In this document: positions 45,739 through 56,550 of the stretch, one piece after another
How positions within the stretch are numbered: the stretch's first letter is position 1
Layout: every line of letters starts with the position of its first letter
Origin: Anastrepha obliqua
Lineage: Eukaryota > Arthropoda > Insecta > Diptera > Tephritidae
Direction: 5' to 3'
Assembly: GCF_027943255.1 (NCBI RefSeq)
Contig: NC_072893.1
Coordinates: 36,726,001 to 36,790,000, forward strand
DNA: 64,000 nt
Translations under genes and position numbers: made by a program
The notes under the pieces: model-generated
What the model saw: only the letters and a program-made list of their open reading frames with translations
Told to the model about the DNA's origin: nothing
Databases searched by the model: none

Positions 45739-46491
45739 TTGAAGTTATTAAGGAAAGATAAAATAAATAATCTATTGGCTAAAAATAATAAAATAAAAAT
45801 TCATGACAATGTTATTCCCGTTGATCCATTGTTGCTGTTTCAACGTATTTGTGTGTTGAAAAAAACAGATTATGAACTAAAAACTTATATGAATTATGAA
45901 CTGGCACCATATCCACTTGCTCTGTTTGAAGATGGCCAACTGCAAAAAACAAAAAAATCAACTTTATACGAATTATTCCCAGAAATTCAGATTAATTTGA
46001 AAAGCTTAGAAAATGTTCATTATGTTATTGATGGGGGCATGTTGTTATATCGTTGCAAATGGCAATTAAATGAAACATTCAAAATGATATGCGAACATTA
46101 CGTAAGATATTTGAGGAATAATTATAATAACGCATACGTGGTATTTGATGGATATAAGAAGCACGGTATTAAATCTGCTGAAAGGAATCGTCGCGCACTA
46201 AAAAATATAAGTACAGATATTGAATTTGATGAAAATGTGCCGTTAAAAATCGCTCAAGATAAATTTCTAACGAATAAAAAACATAAATCTCGCCTAATCG
46301 AAATGTTAAGTATAAAATTAGCTGATAATATTTTTACATGCCAAGCGGAAAGCGATGCAGATAAAATAAATGTTGATACAGCAATTAGTTTAGAATCTCA
46401 AAATATTGTTGTAATTTCTGAAGACATTGACGTCTTGGTTTTGTTAACGTCATTGGCGCCTACTGATCGTGAAATATTGTATATTTTTTAA
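45739..46491 (+). pseudogene. XPG/FEN1-like nuclease region of the element
   Basis: Same phase as the preceding frame, separated only by the TAG stop. Acidic motifs typical of XPG/FEN1-family PIN-fold nucleases appear in order: YVIDGGMLLYR (about 46019-46050), YVVFDGYKKHGIKSAERNRR (the XPG-N D-G-x-x-x-x-K block), AESDADKINVDTAISLESQN (I region) and ISEDIDVLVLLTSL. The frame ends in another T run (about 46485). Such a nuclease joined to a transposase is known from AcademX DNA transposons, so I assign it there provisionally. A domesticated gene is unlikely given three lesions. Confidence 0.65.
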
Positions 46492-46529
46492 ACCCATCCC
46501 GAGGCAAAGTTAACCAACAAATATTTTCA

Positions 46530-47180
46530 TTGAAAAGTTTAGAAAAATCTCTACCAGCATCTAAAGAACATGTTCTATTTTTACATGCTTTCACGGGCTG
46601 TGATACTACTTCTGCGTTTTACAATAAAGGAAAAATTAAGTTTATCAAAAATTTTGAGAAGCGGAATGATCTACATGACTCAGCAGCAGTATTTAAAAAT
46701 GTACATGAAGATGCAAATAATATATTTCAAGCTGGTATTACATGTATTTTGGGACTGTATGGTGGTTCGGCAAAAATTACAGATTTGAATACATTCAGGT
46801 TCAATTCTTTCATCAAAGCAACTGCCAAAGACACAAGTGTTCTTTTATCTTCGTTACCTCCCACATCTGATGCAGCATTTGAACACTTTAAACGGGTTTA
46901 CCTACAAATTCAGATGTGGTTAGGGAATGATTTAATCATCGAAAATTGGGGATGGAACTATTCCAATAATACCTATCATCCAATATTTACGAATCAATTA
47001 CCTGCTCCGGAAAATTTATTAAAAATGTTATTTTGCAATTGCAAAAAAGGATGTGGAGCTGCATGCGGATGCCGAAAAAGTGGATTATACTGCAGTGTAG
47101 CATGCCTACAGTGCAACGACGACAGCTGTCTAAATGTAGCGCCTATGATTAACATCAGTGAAATTGAAGATGATATTTGA
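46530..47180 (+). pseudogene. C-terminal part of the element: GCDxTSAF motif and CXC domain
   Basis: Opens with LFLHAFTGCDTTSAFYNKGK, the last XPG-type acidic motif (Gly-Cys-Asp). Ends with a Cys-rich block at about 47029-47140: CNCKKGCGAACGCRKSGLYC, then SVACLQC and CLN, resembling the CXC motif of tesmin/TSO1 proteins, which probably binds DNA. The stop is followed by AT-rich sequence with AATAAA near 47346. It is in a different phase from the nuclease frame. Confidence 0.68.
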
Positions 47181-48011
47181 AAAAATGTAAATTTTTCAAT
47201 AGACACATTTTTTTGTTAATATAATTCATTTTTTTCTTTTAAATAGTCATAATTTTTTTGTTTTTAATAATTAATTCGATTTTACTTTTATGCTATAATA
47301 ACAGAAAACAATTTTTTATTTTTTTTTTGTATGCTAATTATTTAAATAAACGAATAGTTTACATAATATTTTTTTTTTAACATTTATTTATCCATAATCT
47401 ATTTATTTTTTCATTTGCTTCCACTTCTGTTACAAAAACAATAAATTCTACAACGTTATTTGCATTATAGCACATAAGTTATTGCAATCATAAATTTTTC
47501 CTATTTAAAAATCAAATGCACAACTTTTAAATAGGTAGAGATTATTATTTATGTTATTCACAACACATTTTCGAAAAGATAATTTAATTTCATCTAGTCC
47601 ATGAGACATCCGAGGTTTTAACGTTTTTAACGCTGCAGACACTTCACTATTTAGTTTCTCGTATATTCATTTTCAATTTCAGTTTATCTTTTCAATTTGT
47701 AGGCTGGCCATCCACACTTTATTACCCGTAACTGTGTGTGTAATGTATGTAAGTATTATTGTGCCAAGTGAGGCATTACTGGCATCAGCATTTAGTGTTT
47801 GTTTTTTATCAAAATCAATTCGCCAGCAAGACTGAGTTGTGCCTGGTGTGAATATATACGTACAGATCATTGCGTAGGTATGTATGTGTGCCTTTTCTCA
47901 AATTCGCATGAGTGCCTCATATAAAGCTTGTAGAAGCCAACGCAGTGACACTTTCTCGAGTATTTTACGATTTTCGCACTAGTATCCTTGTGTACAGATA
48001 CGCACAGATAC
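47181..48011. other. AT-rich sequence, no recognised feature
   Basis: Probably includes the 3' untranslated part of the XPG/CXC element; its terminal repeats could not be found by eye. The last part leads into the truncated SINE. Confidence 0.4.
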
Positions 48012-48128
48012 GGCTTGAAACTGTAGGTCCCTCCATTTGTGAAACAACATCAAGACGCGCACCACAAATAGGAGGAGAAGCCCGGCCAAACACCCAAAAA
48101 AAGTGTACGCGTCAATTACATACACACA
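48012..48128 (+). mobile_element. 5'-truncated SINE at the left limit of unit C
   Basis: Matches the 3' part of the SINE at 16502-16812 from GGCTTGAAACTGTAGGTCCC onward. The tRNA-like head is missing. Sequence to the left is unrelated to unit B, so the duplication break lies here. Confidence 0.85.
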
Positions 48129-49404
48129 ACAGCTTGAGCGTAAACTTTCAGCTGTAACAATTTAAAATATAAATCCTCTTATTTATGCTTGAACACTTCT
48201 TTTAAGCTTGCATTATCCTTTCAAGCAATTTAAAGTAATTACTTACAGTTTTCATTCTCACTTGATTAAAACGGTTTATTTTACAAACATATAAATAAAT
48301 AAGCAGTTTACACTTTTGCACATCAGCGTATGACAGCAAACGCCAGCAGGGGTTATGCAAGGAGTGGCGGCGAGGTGACGTGACGCAGATGCACATGTGG
48401 GTGTACGTAATCAGAATTTAAAATGTTGTATCTTACTTTCACTAAAGTTTTGTTTTACATTTGCGTTTTGAGCGTGATGAATTATCTGGTAAACTTTTTT
48501 GTGGTTTTTTTATACAAATAAATATCAACGACGTCAATCGCTAAAGTTTCCTTCACATACAGCCTTCATTTATTGTCGCACACTTGACATCAAAAAGCCA
48601 AAACTGTAATCTGTTTAATATCATATATGCCAAAATGTATGCTACAAACTTATACTTACTCATACACTCATCTACTCATTTAACTTGTATACTAATGCAA
48701 GCATTCGAGGTGTGATCGCCTACATGCGCGCTTTCTACACACACTGTTGCTGGTGTGGCTATAAAAGGGCGTTTGCTCGTAAAATACACATTACAATCAC
48801 AAACCTTTGCTCTCACGTCTGCAAGTACATATACCACACTACATACATACATATAATACGAGTATTACACACTTACATGAAGCATGCAAGTTTAAAACAC
48901 TTTTTCCGTCGGTTGAGTGTTTATGCTCTTACGTCATATGTGCTGTGTGGACTTTTAGGCAAATTGAGGGTTTTTCAATTCATACTTTGCTTACTAGTGC
49001 TTTTTAATTTTGCTCTACTTCTGACGCTGTGAAAAGTGTGGTGCTACTTATGACTTTATGCATGCGAAAAAGTACGTAAAACACCATTTGAAATTTTTTA
49101 TTTAACGCTGATTAGCTTATTCAGGAATAATTTGTTTAGCACTTTGTATCATTTTAAGTTTTCTTACTCTATACATTTTTGTATGCTTGAAAATGCGGTT
49201 TTGCGCGCATCTGACGCCCACAAGTCTGTGTAAGTCAGCAAAACATTAATTTTCTAAACTTATGATTACCAATTTGAACACAAACACACTAAGCTTCCTA
49301 TCTACTCGTGGCCTTGAACCCAGGAATTGCACATGTCGGAAGCATGCCACGAGTTGAATGGATAGTTGTGTGTGAATGTGTAAGCAAAAATGTTTGCTGC
49401 GGAA
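48129..49404. other. shared non-coding sequence (C copy)
   Basis: Counterpart of 16813-17965. The open frame at 48685-49032 differs in length from its counterpart. Confidence 0.55.
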
Positions 49405-50300
49405 GTGAAATGCGTTGAGAAATTAGGAAGGCCTGAATCAGTGGCAATCCGGACAGTCAGAATCACAAGGACCTGCGGATTACTGAAGTGCCCATATTGT
49501 GGATGATACTTGAAGAATAGAATTCCAGTATGAAACTTGAACACTTAACACTATTCACAGTAACTGCCTGACCAGCCTCATTTTCGAAAAAATACGGCCC
49601 AATGATGCCGCCGGCCCATAAAGCGCACCAAACAGTCACTCTCTGTGGGTGCATTGGTTTTTCGGCAGTCACTCTTGGGTTATCATTCGCACAAATGCGG
49701 CAATTCTGCTTATTGCCGAATCCACTGAGGTGAAAATGTGCCTCATCACTGAAGATGATTTTATTCGAAAATTGATAATTCACTGCTGCCATTTCCTGTC
49801 ACCATTCTGACCATTGACGACGCTTGAATTGGTCAAGAGGCTTTAATTCTTGAGTCAGTTGCTCCTTGTAAGCGTGTAAATGCAAGTCTATATGCATAAT
49901 GTTCATCAACGACGAGCGTGAGAGGTGCAGTTGTCTTCAACCACACAGCAATATTTTCTGCAGTACGAGCTGTACGCGCATGCACTGGTGTTTTCACATC
50001 TCCTACGGACCCGGTTTGCTCAAACTTTTGCACAATTTTTCCGATTGTACGCACATTTGGACGATTAAATTGACCGAAAAAATCACGAAGTGCGCGATAT
50101 GCATTTTGATTTGAACGCCCGTTTTCATAATATGCCAGAATAACTTTAACACGTTGCTCGATTATGTATCCTTCCATGGTTCAAATTGAGTTAGTCTGAA
50201 ATTGAGAAATGTCAAATGAAATGCAGAAAAAAACTTGACGTTTAGGTGGTGGTTCACATTCAACATCGGCCCTTGAAATTTAACCACCCTTTATATGATA
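49405..50300 (-). pseudogene. mariner-like transposase fossil, uninterrupted (unit C)
   Basis: From 50177: MEGYIIEQRVKVILAYYENG, RDFFGQFNRPNVRTIGKIVQ, KFEQTGSVGDVKTPVHART (a DUF4817-type helix-turn-helix). After a deletion and frame change come FSNKIIFSDEAHFHLSGFGN, PQRVTVWCALWAGGIIGPYF and FFENEAGQAVTVN. The catalytic region shows first Asp and the WCALWAGGIIGPYFFE block; the C-terminal catalytic residues are lost. In A and B about 90 bp of this text (49588-49678) are replaced by the Cys-rich gene fragment. Confidence 0.85.
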
Positions 50301-50734
50301 AGTATTAAGCTTTAATCATTTTGAGCGTATCAAGAACACTTCAGCACATCTTACTGATTCACAATTTTTTAATTGTTAGTTTTTTTTTGTGAAATCGGTC
50401 GCTTAGACTGACAATCCACATTATTTTGCGAGATGTCACCAACTAACGGTTTGGGATTAAAGAAAAAAGTTTAAATGTTCGCTGCCTCTGTTAAGAAATT
50501 TTGATACAGGTGCTAACAGAGTATTTTGTTTTTTATTTTCGAAAGGAAAAAATATTTCATTGCACGTGAATCCTCCGGCGTTATAGCAGCGAAATGGATA
50601 GGCAAGCGTGACTTCTTAATGCTCAAAACGAAAGGACATGTTTACGGAGGAACTTTAAGCAAGAGATGCAACTCGCAGTGAGGAGGATATGAAAAACCCA
50701 GAAATAATCGTCGAATGCTGCAGACTACCATGTT

Positions 50735-51358
50735 TCAAGCCCCGGCGAAGTCGATCAGCCTCTGTCTGTTACCGGATGTTTCGTAGTGCAGGCTGAGTTT
50801 CCCGACGGTGGGACCAAATATTCCCTCTTTGCCATCCTGGTATTGAAGTCGCCAAGCACGATTTTCATGTTGTGGCGGGGGCAGTACTCTTAGGAACGTT
50901 CCAGGCACTGATAGCAGTAATCTATGGGCACACCATCCTCTTCCGTCGGGGCGTGGGAGATGTTGAAAATCTCGCTTTGAAGCGAGACGGAGTGAACGGC
51001 AGTACTTGGTGACGAAGTCTCTCTTCCACAACAAATCCAAAACCGAATTTGCGCTCCTTTACATGGCAGCTTTAGTAGACGTCGCAAGGTGCTATGTTTT
51101 TCTTGCCTTGCCCCGGCCATCGCATCTCTTGGATGGCAGTGATGTCAGTCTTTACTCTCACGAGGACATCAACCAGCCGATAGAGGCACCTTCTCCATTA
51201 AGGAACCGAAGATTCCAGATGCATACCCTCAAATCGTAATCCTTAGTGCATTCGGAGTGGTCGTCATCAGAGTATGCAGTTCTAATTCGAGACTTTGTTT
51301 TCGTTTTCATTGGAGTTATTTTTACATTGCAGCGCGCAGATATACTAGGCTGTTTCAC
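50735..51358 (-). pseudogene. RTE-type LINE endonuclease fragment (unit C)
   Basis: Longer upstream than in A and B: YDLRVCIWNLRFLNGEGAS (domain start, N-T-L-x-x-G region) through RKFGFVVEERLRHQ and the FxPTVGKLSLHYETSGNRQR end. Several frame changes. Confidence 0.8.
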
Positions 51359-51760
51359 CTTCTCACATTAGCTCGTTCCTAAACGGGTGTTCGGAAGCTA
51401 CCCTGAGAATACTTGGGTAAAACCCCGACGTTGTCAGCTGTTGGACCATATGCAGAAGAATTGGCCTGACCACTCCCAATCGGAAGGCGTTCAAAGACTT
51501 TCCCGACTTGCGTGAACTTCTACATATGGAACCATTCTCCCATATTGTACTTACTTTGAAGTTCATTGAGATTTATATGTTAATAAAACCGCCAATACCT
51601 GTTCGATTTAAAAATTGGTTTTTGTTTTTCACAGATTGTATAAACTCTTAGTGTTTCTAAAACATTTTGCATATTGAGGACATTTTCTGTGCAAGAAAAA
51701 ATCCTTTAAAATATCTACAGATCGACGTGACGAGGGTTACTATTTACATTTCTGGCTAAA
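51359..51760. other. shared non-coding sequence (C copy)
   Basis: Counterpart of 11866-12229, including an intact, single TTAA at about 51708 where unit A carries a MITE. Confidence 0.6.
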
Positions 51761-52190
51761 CAATGGGATCATGAACCTTGGCAGAACGTTGAGAACCGTT
51801 GAAAACGGCTTTATTGCTTCACAAAATATTATTCCAGATAACCCAAGCACTTTAGCAGTAATCTGTACAAATTTTTGAAACACTTTATTTAGTCGCACTT
51901 CCAGGGCATTTTTTGAATTGTGTGAGATCCAACGTGCACACATATTTTTTACCACAAGGTGGTCATGCAAAATCTTGTTCACGCTTGTCATACTAATTTC
52001 CAAAGATGCCTCAGTCTCACGGTATGTAATATGACGATTTTATTCATTTCACGCACAACTTCGATATTTTCTGACACAACAATTGATTTTGCACGATCTT
52101 CCCTGAATTCGTCAATTATATTTGACAAACTTCTTCTTGATTTGAGCGATAGTCGCTTACACGATTTTCTTCTTAATTGGCGCGATAACC
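51761..52190 (-). pseudogene. mariner transposase fossil, N-terminal part (unit C)
   Basis: SMTSVNKILHDHLVVKNMCA and RWISHNSKNALEVRLNKVFQ form the second helix-turn-helix and following block of mariner transposase; a further N-terminal part lies at 52010-52190 in other frames. A and B lost the part beyond 51957. Confidence 0.75.
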
Positions 52191-52910
52191 GCTGAAGCGC
52201 CAGTTGGGCACAGCAAGTGAGGCCAAGTCCTTCTCCACCTGATCTTTTCAACGTAGAGGAGACCTTCCTCTTCGACTGCTACCGCCAACTGGTACCGCAT
52301 CCAATACTTTCAGAGCCGGAGCATAGAACTGACTGCCGTGAGAGCGACTCAGTTGACGCAGTTAACGAAGCCGCTCGATCTTTATTCGCTGCACTATGTA
52401 TATGTCGTCGTAAAGCTCATACAGCTCATCGTTCCATAGCCTATGATACTCACCATCGCCAACGTGTAAAGGTCCAAAAATCTTAGACAGAATCTTTCCC
52501 TAAACCACTCCAAGGAACGTCTATCGGATGTTGTCATCGTTAGGACCCCCTTGTAGGGGGTTAGTTTTGCTCGTCGAGAGAGGATATTAGTACTTAATCG
52601 CCTACTTAGCCCAAAGTAGCTCTTGTTGGCAAGAGAGATTCTCAGTTGGATTTCAAGGCTCACCTTGTTATCGGTGTTAATGCTGGTTCCTCAATAAACA
52701 AAGTCTCTTAGAACCTCGAAATCATAACTTTCAATAGAGACGTGAGTGCCGAGTGCTCCGACTGTTTGTTTGTTGACAGGAGGTAATTTGTTTTGTCCTC
52801 CTTCACCACCAGATCCATTCGTTTTGTGTCTTTTTCCAGCTTGGAAAACGCAGAACTAACAGCGCGGTTCTTAAGGCCGATGATGTCAATATCATCTAGG
52901 CTCTTAAAAA
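52191..52910 (-). pseudogene. RTE-type LINE reverse transcriptase C-terminal fragment
   Basis: Minus-strand pieces LDDIDIIGLKNRAVSSAFSK, LEKDTKRMDLVVKEDKTNYL, NTDNKVSLEIQLRISLANKS, YFGLSRRLSTNILSRRAKLT and YKGVLTMTTSDRRSLEWFRE: the region after motif C of an RTE-like reverse transcriptase, to the polyprotein end near 52390. The catalytic Asp pair (D-D-I-D) is still visible at its start. 52191-52390 is unassigned. The block sits between the two halves of sequence that are adjacent in A and B. Confidence 0.8.
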
Positions 52911-53107
52911 AATATTTCACTCTTGTGACCTAGCTTTCCATTACTCACAATCATTTACACAATTACAATTATTTTTATTTATCAAAAACAGTACTCAGAA
53001 AGAAAATTGGAATATTCATTTGTGCACCCTTTTATAATTGAGTGAAGGTAGCAATTTTAACTCCTTTTCAGCTGCGGATACACAAACCGAAGTTGATTGA
53101 GTGAAAT

Positions 53108-53113
53108 TTTATT
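53108..53113 (-). promoter_or_regulatory. poly(A) signal of protease C
   Basis: AATAAA on the minus strand, same place as in A and B. Confidence 0.7.
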
Positions 53114-53150
53114 ATTCTAATTTCTAACAGGAAAAATGTTTGCTTTTTGT

Positions 53151-54020
53151 TCAAGAAGCACAAGTACAATCGACGTCAGAATTCGCCCGTATCCAGTCTC
53201 GTGTATAAACAACATTGGTAAAACCATCTGGTATACTGCTTCCACAACCATTAACACTAAAACATGCCACACCTATAAGCACTCCATTGTAAGCCGCCGG
53301 ACCACCAGAATCGCCACCACAAATGCCATTACCAACACTCTTGCCAAGACATCTCATTGAGTCCGCCAGTGTGGTCATACGTTCGATGCACGTATCATGA
53401 TTTAGCGCAATCTCTGTATTATACTGTAACGTTGAGGCCAGACCGCCACTCGACACACCACCCCACCCTGTTATTATGACTGACGAGTTTTCGGGTACTT
53501 CGACGCTGGCAAGTAGTATTGGTTTTATGTCATCGGTGAAATCAAGCGATTGATTGAGTCTCAGCAAAGCTATATCGTAGTTGAATGAACTATATTCAGG
53601 ATGTATTTTCACCTCAGCGACTGGTGACACCACACCGCCTGAGTTGAACGTCACAGTGCCGGCACGTACCGAGAAGTTCGATGCGGAATAACCTCTACAG
53701 TTAGAGCGTTTAAAGTAAAGAGATAGACAAATGCAAAGGCTGTTATAGGATATTTACCCGCTCACACAGTGAGCTGCTGTCACAACATAATTTCTTGAGA
53801 TGATCGCGCCACCGCAAACGACGATATAGCCATCACCATTGCGTGTCACCAACACTTGGTAAGGAAATTGTCCTTCAGCAGCGTCTTGGCCACCATAAAT
53901 GCGATTTTCTGGAGACAGAAACGGGACAGCGACGGTGGTGCCATTCGTTGCAGCAGTGCAGCTTGTTGCCGCTACTGCAGCAATGATACAAATTACGAGT
54001 GGAAAATTCTTAATTTCCAT
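53151..54020 (-). CDS. secreted chymotrypsin-fold serine protease, paralogue C (2 exons, altered acceptor)
   Basis: Exon 1 54020 to 53758. The acceptor used in A and B is changed; the first AG (CTGTAG) starts exon 2 at 53694 and keeps frame with one extra Gly, giving 268 residues. A second AG 2 nt on would shift the frame. Signal peptide, IYGG activation site and His-Asp-Ser triad are present. Pocket positions are Gly189, Ile190, Ser216 and Asp226, but 214, almost always Ser because it hydrogen-bonds the catalytic Asp, is Cys (CFSVNG). Cys201 of A and B is Tyr, so the count of extra cysteines stays even with them. Activity may be reduced or changed; it could be an early pseudogene. Confidence 0.85.
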
Positions 54021-54076
54021 GTCTGCTTTGGTGCATCGTCAAGAACAATGTAAGTGTTCACCCCTTTTTTGGCTCG

Positions 54077-54083
54077 TTTTATA
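54077..54083 (-). promoter_or_regulatory. TATA box of protease C
   Basis: TATAAAA on the minus strand, conserved spacing. Confidence 0.72.
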
Positions 54084-54177
54084 CTAGGAGCTTTTTTCTA
54101 ATTAGTGCTAGTAAATCAATTTTTGAAAAGCCATTAAAAAATAATTTACACCCATCCGCCGTCTCAGTTGCTCATTT

Positions 54178-54310
54178 GATTAGATAACCTGTTTACAAAG
54201 TTTGCTAAGAAAGCAGGGTAAGTTTTTTACTTAATTCTATAATGACCTGGGATATCATTGCTTATATTAGGTAAGATTAGATAACTTGCTTACAAACTTA
54301 GCTAAGAAGA
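54178..54310 (-). promoter_or_regulatory. duplicated upstream GATA/forkhead-like module (C)
   Basis: GATTAGATAAC at 54178-54188 and 54275-54285, each followed by the same TTTACAAA or CTTACAAA text as in A and B. Confidence 0.5.
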
Positions 54311-54729
54311 AAAGTCGATGGCCTAGATACTACTTTTTTCCAATAGAGAAAGTACATAATCAAGGCCATTCTCGGCTAATTTTGGCTTTCAATCGCTTTA
54401 ATTGTCCCACTGATAGCGCTGGATGGTGATATCGCTTAAATGCAAAAATTAAATAAAGCGATCGATGAAATATCAAAAATATTGATCCCGCGATAGTCAA
54501 CACAGATAGCAGGTCGCTTTTCTGGTGAATTTAGCTGCGCACAACTGAAATCCAATGGTGAAACTTTCCTCCAAAGGCGTTCTGCATACGGAGTGCTCCA
54601 GTTTTATCAGCTCCTCTTGTTGTTGTTGACGTGCTTGAGTATTTCCTCTGAAATAATCTTAATTAGTGACCGGCACTGTTTTACTACCACCGTCCTCGTG
54701 CGATGATAAGTTTTTTTTTTTGTTCTCAG

Positions 54730-56550
54730 TCAAATCAATTTAGTGAGGTCCAAGTATATCAGCAAATTCTTTATCTCGATGTCTGAGATCTCATTAATTT
54801 GCTGCAGGAAAGGCTTACCCAAGGAGCGGAGTCGTGCCCTAGCTAGCCCTGGAAATTCACATAAGTAGTGGAAAAGACTTTCCTTCGCACCTTCCGCTTG
54901 ACAGCTCCTGCAGATAGGATTGATGGGTAGATTGAGTCTAGCTGCATGATATCCTACTTTCCAATGGCCTGTAAGGGTTGCAGTGATGCGTGAGATGTTT
55001 GGCCGAGAGCATCCTAACAGGTCATCCGTCCTTTGGATTTTGTACGTCGGCCATGTGTTTTTTGTTGTAATACATGTAGTTAATTGCTTCCATCTTCTTT
55101 CGACTAAAGCATGATAGTGTGAAGCAATGGATGCTTTTAATGTGTTGAGTGGGGTGGAGACTGCCACCGCCTCTGCTATTTCTAGTCTCGAGCCTTTTCT
55201 TGCTAGCTCATCCGCTATCTCATTACCCCGTATGTCCCTGTGACCGGGAACCCATATCAGAGTGATTTCAAGCCAATGACTAAGCTCCTCACTACACTGT
55301 AAGACTAGTTTAGTTGAAATGGAGTTAGAGTCTAAGGCCTTTATAGCTGCTTGACTGTCTGAGAAGATAGCTACTCTTGCACCAACTTCCTTGTAGAGTT
55401 TTAGTGATTTGCATGCTTCTCTGATCGCTAACAGTTCTGCCTGGAACACGTCGTGTCTTTCAATCACCTTCCCTTTGCTCCATTCGACTCTTGGTGGAAA
55501 ACGAAGTTTCTTGAAGTTTAGGTCGGGGACTGTGTAGTCTGATCTGTTTTTGAGCAGCGAGGGTCCCTGTAGGGGGATCTTGCTATGACCGTACGTCCTT
55601 GCTGTCCATCTTCCTATGTCTCTGAGTCTCACCACGCTGCAGGCGACAATCGTTTTTATATGTAAATCTAATGCTAGCATATGAGTTAAATAGTACATTG
55701 AGCGCTTCAGTAGGACTGGTGCTAAGCGCTCCTGTAGTTAAGATACACGCTGTTCGTTGTATATTGTTCAGTTAGTTTGTTTTGTTGTGTTTCTTTTCTG
55801 TTGCAGGTCACCAAACTAGTGCCGCATATGTAAGTATTGGCCTTACAATGGCTGTATAGGACCAATTGGAAAGTTTCGGTTGCAGACCCCCCCATCATTC
55901 TCTCACACGTGTTAAGTGCTATATTCGCTTTCTTTACCCTGTACTCTACGTTGGACTTCCAGCTGAGTTTGTGGTCTAGGATAACACCTAGGTAGTTTGC
56001 CTGTTGGGTTAGCGTGAAACTGACGCCGTTCAGTTTTGGGAGATTAAAGTTTGGTACCTTGGTTTTCTTGGTCAATAGCATCAGTTCAGTTTTTCTCGGG
56101 CTTACAATTAAACCACAGTCCGTGGCCCAAATGCTGAGTAATACCAGAGCTCCTTCCATACCACAGCAGAGGGGATAAGACTCCTCCCTGATGGGTTCCC
56201 CTGTTGACAAAGCGTTTTACCGTGCTGCTGCCTACTTCACCGATAATTATTCTAGTTTAAGACTGTTCTCTATCCATTCGCTGAGACCTATGTCTATGCC
56301 TAACATATTAAGAACAAGGTAAGCATGTTGAGATGGTGAAATCGTTGTGTCTGTAATCTTCTCCCTGAGATATACCTCCAACAATCGCTCGAGAGTTTTG
56401 AGAATGAAGGAGGATAAGCTGATGGGTCTGAAATCTTTCGCTGTATCATGACCGCGTCTGCCAGTTTTAGGAATAAAAATCACCTTAACCCTCCTCCAGC
56501 TTTTTGGAATATGTTGTTGTCAGTACGATATAGTTACCGGTGGTCTTCTC
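54730..56550 (-). pseudogene. I-type LINE fossil, best copy (unit C)
   Basis: Reverse-transcriptase start at 56247-56483 (FIPKTGRRGHDTAKDFRPIS, LSSFILKTLERLLEVYLREK), then an internal deletion that removes the catalytic YADD core, thumb (CGLIVSPRKTELMLLTKKTK, NYLGVILDHKLSWKSNVEYR), and a 322-codon frame holding RNase H: FSDSQAAIKALDSNS, LIWVPGHRDIRGNEIADELA and the C-terminal zinc-like INPICRSCQAEGAKESLFHY. The first RNase H Asp region lies in degraded text just upstream. Not functional. The A-rich tail is reduced to a T run at 54709-54722. Confidence 0.88.

Noticed and set aside
44774..47180. Intact domesticated nuclease gene
   Set aside because: Two phase changes, one stop and a missing N-terminus argue for a decayed mobile element.
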